Shown in pieces: positions 56,565 to 64,000 of a stretch of 64,000 nt of DNA. Under the pieces are notes generated by a model that did not search any database, was not told where the DNA came from, and saw nothing but the letters and a program-made list of their open reading frames with translations. Source of the DNA: Lichenostomus cassidix. Lineage: Eukaryota > Chordata > Aves > Passeriformes > Meliphagidae. The position numbers and the translations under genes were made by a program. The first letter of the stretch is position 1. Each line of letters starts with the position of its first letter. The DNA lies in the NCBI GenBank assembly GCA_008360975.2, contig CM039187.1:21295495-21359494 (forward strand), given 5' to 3'.

Positions 56565-59500
56565 ATCTCTTCTGGAAAATATGTGTGGGGGAAAGCTTGG
56601 TTGGAGCATTTTTACAAACTTAAGGGAGTTGATTGTCCCAATTTTTCTATTGGAGTGAGTTATTCCTTAGACATAATGCCATATACTAAATAACTTATGA
56701 ATTTGTATTTCTGCTGACATCTTGACTCCAAAAAAATGCTTTAAAACCATTCATCAATATGTAAGAAAACTGGAAGAGCATCATCAGCCTCACTGTTTGC
56801 AGCAGAAGCCCCAAGCATAGGGAAACAAGGGACAATGCATTTAGACAGAGTGATCAATAATTTCAATGACCAAATTTTTGTATGCTTTACTTAGAATGTC
56901 TTAAGCAGTCAGTTTATCTGTACTGGATATATATAAACTTCTTCTGCATCTTTTTTCTTTTCTCCCTGCTGTGTGGATTATTTCAAAGCTTTGCTTAGCC
57001 GGAATCCAGATCACAATGGGTGGTTCTTTTGTGTTACTTCTGTTCTGTAGTTGTGAGTTACTTCACTCTGCATGCCTGAGTCAGCTGGCCCTCAGTCCTC
57101 TGAAGCATCTAAAACTCACAAGACTTTTTCTCCTTTTTTTCTTTAAATTTCATAGGTTTTTGGACAGCTGCTAATGTTGTTGGACTGAGAGTCTTCTCAG
57201 ATGCACATCACTTAGAGAATGATAAATAAACTGTCTACTCCACCCTCCCTTAGTTTCCATATTATAAAAAATATTGTCTTAGGTTTTATTTTTCCCTTTT
57301 CCCCTTTAATTCTTTCTCACATCCCAAAAGCATCAAGACTTGCTGTAGAGTTAAAAAGTAATTTTCTGCTTTACCTCCCACATGGCCAAGTGCCTTGCTC
57401 TGAGACATGATATCTAGTCACAGATTGCCTCTACAGAAGGCACAGGATTCTTGTTTTGGATTTCTAATGATGGACCAGGTGTTGAGGGATTTGAGGTGCT
57501 GTGAGGGGCCAGGGACTAAAGCTAATTGTTATGACTGCTTTTCTGCAAACTGTTCTTGGACCAGAGGATGTCACTGAGTAGAGTAACATGGCTTGGAATG
57601 GTGAAAACCTTGTTAGGAAGGTTAGAACCAACCCAGCAAGGTGCATAGTTGGTATTTACCAGGATTGTGTTTTCTGTTCTGCATGACCAGAAAGTGATGG
57701 TAGCATGGGTGATGAACTCTACCGTGTAATTTCAGAACTCTGTTAGAGTCAGTCATTCTTTGACGAAATTCCTCCAGGCAGTCAGAAAGTTGAGTATGAA
57801 ATAAGTGTGTTGTAATGATAACCTGAGACTTAACAAGAGCCTGTGTCTCCTATAAGTCTCAAAGTATTCTTTCTATTTGCCAACTTGATGAAACCATTAA
57901 GGTTTAAGTCTCTTCAGAATAGTGTAACACAGAGCAGAAACTGGCTAAACCAGGTTTACAGAACTTTAGCAAGTATTTTAAACATTTTCTGTTTCTAAGC
58001 CACACAAGTCTTGCCTGCGGCACCATTCCTAAAATAAAATTAGGCTTCTGAAAGATTTATTGGCTGCTTTTGGAATTCAGCGTGGTTGTCTTTTCCTTGC
58101 TCACATAATGAGGCAGTTGTGAAACCCTGACTAAGGGGTGAACTAAGCCCTCTTCAAAATGGGGACAAATGAGAATGTGTGGTCACACATGTCACTTCAT
58201 CACAGAACTGAGTCTCTGTATGCAGTGTGGAGTGGGCCGGAGAAAGGTTTTGTACAGCATCCCCAGCTGCCTGCTCTACCCACTCCTCCTGCATTCACTG
58301 GGAGGCCTGCTATAGTCTACAGGTACTCGTGAAACAACTGACGCTATATATGGAGTAAGGATTCACAAAAGCTGGTGGAAGCAGATCTGTGTGGTCCCTA
58401 ATGATGACTGCCCTGTCCCCTGACACAGCTTGTTCTTGCCTGTAGTGACATTCTGATCTTTCTTATTTAATTGCCCCTGTGTTGGCTCTGGTTCATAGTA
58501 GGGGGTGATTAGAGAACCATGTTTCCCTGCTGTGTTAAACAGTCTTGTCTTAAGTGAAGTGTACCCAGTGCATGGCATTTAGTGTTGTATGTGTCACATA
58601 GGAAAAGGCTACAGCAGCATTTGAAGCTGTTTCAGTTGATTGGAGCTAAAAGACCAGAACTTCCTGCTGCTACTGCCACTCCCAACTCCATGCAATTTCA
58701 ATGGGCTGTTTTGCTGAAATCAGCCCCCCTCTGGGTTGTTTACTTATCAAAACTGGTTTTGCGATACAGGGGATATCAAATGCATTTCAAAGCATGGAAT
58801 AAGCTTCAAACTAGATCCAGGAAAGGGTGTGTATATGGGCACACAGCTCAACATGCTTTTTCAGTGAAGTCTTTCAATAAACACACTGAAAAGTGGTGTT
58901 TTTTCCTTGTGCTTGCCGTAAGATTGATTAGATTCAGGTGGCTTAAAGGAACTAGAACTGTTTCTACACTGCACCTAATTCTTTCCCTTTGTCTTCCTGT
59001 GCAAACAAAAATAACTAATGCAGGCAAACAGTAAATTGCAGTGAATGGTGGAAGTGCTAAATGGTAGCAACACTTAAAACATTGCTGAAATTCAAAAGAG
59101 CAGCTGTTAGACATTTAAACCTATCATTCTCTTCTGAACATACATCAAATTTACTTCATAGCACTGTCATAAAAATGTATGAGAATGTAAATGCTTGAGT
59201 GACCCATTAATCTTTTGAGTAGTAAACATAAAATCTTCTTAACCCCAGTGATGATATAACCGTACTTTATTTTGAATGAAGGCTTTATCATAGAAGTGAA
59301 TATGTTCTGTGTCTTTCTGTGATGTATAAATAAGAGCAAATTAATATTAAAGTCTGATGTCTATGAAAAGTGTGCCATTATATTGATTGCAATATGAAGA
59401 CATATGTAGTGAACAAAGCTACATTCAATTTCTGATGAGCACAGAAAATCTAATAATATATACACAAAGAGCATAAGCTCGTTACTCATTGATGGCAGTC

Positions 59501-62500
59501 ACCAGTCTGATGCTGTTATCATTATTATTTACTAACTAACTCAATAATGAGTGTTTGTTCTTACAGAATTGTCCATAAAACCTTCCTTTTTATGTGTGTC
59601 AAATGATAAACCTGCCTTCTTAGCTGTCTTTGTCATGGAAAGACACCCTTAAATATAGAAATTGTTCGTTAGTTTCCATGCATAGGCCAGTAAGCTTGCC
59701 TCACCCAAGCAAACCTGCCATTTACATCATGGTGAATTTTGCTTTAGTGCGGACTAGAAAAAAAAATTGGCTCCAATTTGGGAACACTACTATTTGATTT
59801 ATTCCAATCCTTCTAAAATCCTTTCATTGCCTCTTGAAGCAATGTTTGAAAAACACTTTGACTAGCCTTTAAAGGCAAAAGGTATTGCTCATGAACAACA
59901 AACTGCTTTCTTGTTGAAGAGCTAGATTTAGCCGTGATATAAGTAGGAGAAATTTCATTAAACTTCTGAAGTTGTCCAGTTCAAAGCATTGTGCCCACAG
60001 GGTGAAAAACTGGGAGAGTTGGAAAACTTCTATTAAATAATCAGTTTCATCTTCCCATCCAGCCAGGATTGTTTCCAGCAGTACACTGAGATTTCTTAAG
60101 CAATGGGACTTCGTGTGTGGGGAACTTAATTTATTCATAAGTCATTTGAAACATGTCCAAATAAGCATGGGAAAACTTACGGCCATCAATTCCTAATGAT
60201 AGTTGGAGGTGAAGGTTATTCCAATGGAGGGAAAAAAAAAAGAGAAGCATAAAAATGGTAAACTAGTAGTTTAACAGACTCAGATGAGCTGTATTGGTTT
60301 AACTAGAGATGCAAACTAGCTACCAGGCTGCATACTCCATGACGGGCATAATAAATTATAAAAAAAAATATTTTATAATGAAAAGAAATTGCTACTGTAT
60401 TCATTACCTTGGTCTCTTCCCACTGTTCCTTGAAACTGTTCTTGAAGTACACCATATCATGGTAACTCTCACTTTGAGACAAAGTATGTCTTGGTGAACA
60501 ACAAACAACAAGGTGTAGGGGCCTTGATGATAAGTCAAAAAGATTATCTGAATCTGAAAAGCTTATCTTAACCTGAAAGGCAGGTTGCTAAACTCAAGCC
60601 ATGGGACAGAAGCAATACATCAGAAAGTAGACAACCCAGACTTCCATGTGTTTTGGGAACCTGCTCCAAAAATGTCATAAATTTTTGGCATGATTAATGT
60701 ATGCGGCAATCTGTCTTGTCATCTTTCTTCTATATTTGTATTTAAAATACCTTATTACAGCTGCATAGGTTTGGAGGAAAAGGCTGGATGTAGGAAAATT
60801 GTTAAGGAGAGCTGGGGTTGAGGAGAGTGGGTTGGGTAGCAGACCACATACACTTCAGCAGCTAAACCAGAGGCTTCAGAGCCCAGGCTTACAGTATCTG
60901 CACTTGTACTGTAGAACAAAGTCCTACAAAATCACGTCCCAGCAAACTGGAATGAGCTGATCTGGATAAAAGGCTATTTAGGGAAGTGGTGCAAAGGTAA
61001 GTGAGAAAACAAGTTTTTCTGCTAGGTTCCTCAAATCTTCCCACACCCTAGACTTCCACTTCTATTTCACAGTTTAACAGAAAAGGGAAAAAACAGCTTT
61101 CCATGCAACACACTCTTCCTTTGCCATAGCCTGGAATGTTGTTGCACCCAGCAACAAGTTCAAAACAAATAATACTGCTCTTTATCTGAAGGCAGCAGAA
61201 TCAGTTTTGTCTACAGAACTCTAACAGAACAAAGTTTCATTCTTCACTATTGCTCATTACTTTCATAAAATCAGACTTAGGATAGTTCTGGGTTGACTCA
61301 TGCTTTTTCAAATGACTCCTCTTACTGTGTTTTGGCACCATGTGGTTAATTTGGGTGAGAAATTAGGAAACCATGGTTATGTGTTATGCTGAGCATACAT
61401 ATAAAGCCTATGGAGTGTAGAACAAATGGCATTGTGGTAAGACAAGTGTTATAGAAGAATAGCTACTCATTTTGACGTTGTCTTCCCAAAAGTGTTCAAG
61501 TGTATTTAATGGTATTGCAATATTAATGGTGGATGTAACTACATTCCTGGGGAAATTCCCACAAATCTTTCACTTTTTGAATAAGCTTGTATGACTCATA
61601 GCATCTGCAGGATAGGGATGTTAGAACACCTGCCAGTGAGGTTAAGGACAACTTGAACCTACTTGATGGGGTACCGTGAGGTATAAACCAGAAGTATAAA
61701 TAAGATGTCTCTGAGGTTAAGACTGCAATACACGAAGGAAATGCAGAAGACTGGGTCGTAAGACAGGACAGGTTCTAGAGGTAGCAGTGCTGATACAGGC
61801 ATTGAAGAGGAGCAGTTCTGTCCTATTTATCAATGTTCCCTTATCAAATGTTCCCTTTAAAAAAGGTTTCTTGCTGGTTGATGGTGCTATTGCAGTCCTT
61901 GAGAACTGAAGTAAAAATACTGCTCTTACTGGAAAGACACTCATGAGTTCAACAGCATATTCATTAACCAAAAGCAAAGAACTGCAGATAACAAAATATA
62001 TCTGAGCCAACAAGCCCTTACTAAGATCATATTAATAAATGACAAAGCTGTCTGAATTTTGATACCAATCTTTCACACATACTGTAATTGAGACTGAGGT
62101 TTGATAGCCAGTGTATTCATGAGCCTTCACCTGGGCATGTCAGAGCTTGCATGATCTTCTATGTAGACTTTTGTGATATGTATTTATTGAAGGCATGCAT
62201 ATTCTTCTGTTGCCTATCAAAATGAGAGCTCTAATTTAGAATGAGCAATGATACTTAAAAATGTGCAACTCTTAAGATAAATGCTTTCAGTAGACTACTG
62301 TGTCATACTGGAAAGAATTCCCTTTCAGTGGCAGTGCAAGTAAATGCACGGACATATGCCTGATGCTTCCTGCTGGAGTCAGGCTCATGTCACTGCACAT
62401 TACTTCTTTGAGCAGTGTCTGAGCCCTGCTGAAAGATGGCTCTGTGGCTCTTTCCCTCAGCCCACTTCACAGTGGAAGAGCCCTCTTCAAGAGCTAAAAA

Positions 62501-64000
62501 CTGCCTCCTCTTTCCATTGTAAAATCAGACAATTCTCCCTCAATAATGCATATGTCAGTGCAGGATCAGTTAAACACACACATAGGGCTGTCAAAATGTC
62601 ATTGCAGCTGTGCACAAAATTATCCTCTTCTCGGATGCTTTCCCCAAAGTGCCACAGGCTGAGGGCTCACTCCTAGCATCTTGTCCCTGGCTGAAGCCAG
62701 AGTCAGCACTGCTAAGAGGTGTCTAGGGCAGTGCACATCGCTGGAATGGTCAGTCTAGGCATCCTGCCTCATAACTTTGTGAGAGATTAAGGCAAGTGAA
62801 TAGGGAAGAGCTTTTGATTTCTTTTAATTAGAATGGAGTTTGTATGAGTTCAAAAAAGACTGAACATCGTTCACATAATTATGTTATCTAAGATGCTTCC
62901 TTGGACATTCAAGTCTCTGTAAAAATGAAGATGTTTCTCTCAGCTATGCATTTTCAGTAAAGTTCTGATTTTCTGTTTATTTTTTGGTTACCCTAAGCAA
63001 GGCACATCAATGCAGACAAAAACCTGGATAGTCCATAATATTATAGAGAAGAACACAAGAGGAAACCTTTTTCTCACTTGTGTATATGTGTTTTTCATTC
63101 CCACATTACAGGAAGGATGAGTTTTTTCTTGTCTATCTCTTTTACTAGCAAATATAGAAAGTTATTGAATTCATTGACTGTCTTGAAGCTCTTGAAAATA
63201 CTACTCCATTGCGTACTTAAAAACTCCTGTGACTCCCTGTTGAGTATCAATTCCTTTTCCTTTTTTCCAGACACTTTCATTTTGCTTGTGGGTTTTTTGC
63301 TTCTTTTTTAGTCACCTCCTAGTTACTCAAGACAATGAGCTAGCAGAATATTTTAATTAGATATAGGGAATCTATCTTGAAAGTAAAGAAGTCTGTAAAC
63401 ATGAAAATTTAGATCAGAAAACTGAACCTTAAGAGTTACACCTGTCTAGTTAGGAAATAAAAGATTTATTTAAAGTTTAAATTCAAAATTGCTCTAAACT
63501 CAATTCTTCTCTTTCTTATCATATCTTTTGCTATGTAATATTTTGAAACAAACTATTTTAGACCAGTAATTCTACAGAAAGTACATAGTTGGAAAATGTG
63601 AATTACGAGTAAATTAGAGAAAATCACTATCTGCTGGTGTGCAATTTGCTAGAATACAAAAAAAGAGATGAAATATATTGAATATGTTACTTGTTATTAA
63701 TTATTTGCCCATTACAAATTGATGTCCTGCTCTTCTCGTGGATCTGAGCCGTATAGTATTTATCATTTTCTCTTTCTATGCAGTTTATTAATTTTTTTCC
63801 AGTTTCTCCTTACTTACAAATCTTTCTTTTTCAAACTATACATCTGCAACTATGTAGAAGTATTTGTCACTTGAGAACATAACATAAAGGTATCTGAATA
63901 GTGAGATTGGAAGACAATTGGTGATTGTGTGTCACTGATGCTGCAAAATTTAGAAATGCCAAATCTGAAATATAAGTTTACAAGAAAATGTACTGTAAGG
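56565..64000. other. Unannotated AT-rich DNA to the window end
   Basis: Apart from the exon-like segment at 60915 nothing distinctive was found. The 150-codon frame at 58582-59034 is basic and hydrophobic without a recognised domain, and is overlapped by an 88-codon minus-strand frame. It is treated as accidental. 63080-63300 is T-rich, giving hydrophobic pseudo-frames. Confidence 0.55.
60915..60996 (+). other. Candidate 82-nt exon
   Basis: The donor TGCAAAG|GTAAGTG at 60997 is very strong. The acceptor CACTTGTACTGTAG ending at 60914 is weak to moderate. The first frame is open for 27 codons (starts NKVLQNHVPANWNEL), with a stop exactly in the acceptor TAG. The other frames stop. It is weaker than the other exon candidates because of the acceptor. 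Confidence 0.15.

Noticed and set aside
58582..59034. 150-codon open frame
   Set aside because: Length is near the chance expectation, composition is untypical, there is no domain, and it overlaps an opposite-strand frame.
23708..60698. Repeated TGATTAAT words, first thought to link the regulatory blocks
   Set aside because: Expected several times by chance in AT-rich DNA. Not used as evidence by themselves.
1..64000. tRNA, rRNA, snRNA genes, CRISPR arrays, known microRNA seeds, viral insertions and mitochondrial inserts
   Set aside because: Looked for by eye on both strands. No characteristic B-box, repeat-spacer pattern, hairpin with a known mature sequence, or viral protein was recognised.

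Overview
This window looks like vertebrate nuclear DNA, most probably from a bird (another sauropsid is possible). The best evidence is a 5'-truncated CR1 LINE 3' end at about 43453-43619. It carries the family's characteristic run from the 'gttgcccagagaagctgtggatgcc' region to the ATTCTATG-like terminal repeat. A much older CR1/L3-type 3' end lies at about 15105-15360, and MIR-like fragments lie near 13460, 30575 and 39615. There are no Alu, L1 or rodent-type SINEs and few repeats overall, which fits the lean avian genome. The sequence is AT-rich with no CpG island, so no housekeeping-type promoter is visible.

I recognise no protein-coding gene. The longest open frames (174 codons on the minus strand at 25133-25657, 150 codons at 58582-59034, 119 codons around 22000 and 22422) match no family I know, and lengths like these are close to what chance gives in 64 kb. 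The window is best read as a gene desert or the inside of a very long intron. No tRNA, rRNA, CRISPR, operon or bacterial feature was seen.

Layout: 1-5000 is ordinary AT-rich DNA with small tandem duplications and a regulatory-looking block at 4200-4520. 5020-5400 holds two palindromic paired E-box sites. 6600-7920 holds two exon-like segments with good splice signals. 15.1-15.4 kb is the old CR1/L3 copy. 17.83-18.13 kb is regulatory-looking. 21.1-23.5 kb holds an exon-like segment, a GC-rich patch with a CTCF-like site and a 21-nt microexon-like segment. 33.65-34.77 kb is the most striking block: enhancer-like sequence on both sides of a purine/G-rich segment with a very strong G-quadruplex motif and a perfect Sp1 box. 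36.3-36.64 and 37.73-37.92 kb are further regulatory-looking blocks, the second with a CTCF-like site. 38628-38780 is a 153-nt exon-like segment. 42257-42353 contains an 18-bp perfect inverted repeat that chance does not explain well. 43.45-43.62 kb is the young CR1. 44.28-44.80 kb holds a CCAAT/TATA pair and an exon-like segment. 47.4-48.8 kb is another homeodomain-site-rich block. 56.09-56.56 kb is very AT-rich. The remainder holds nothing I can name.

If the regulatory-looking blocks are real, the window would be a distal control region for a developmental gene outside it, possibly with one or more long non-coding transcripts. That is inference. Conservation and expression data, which I could not consult, would decide it.
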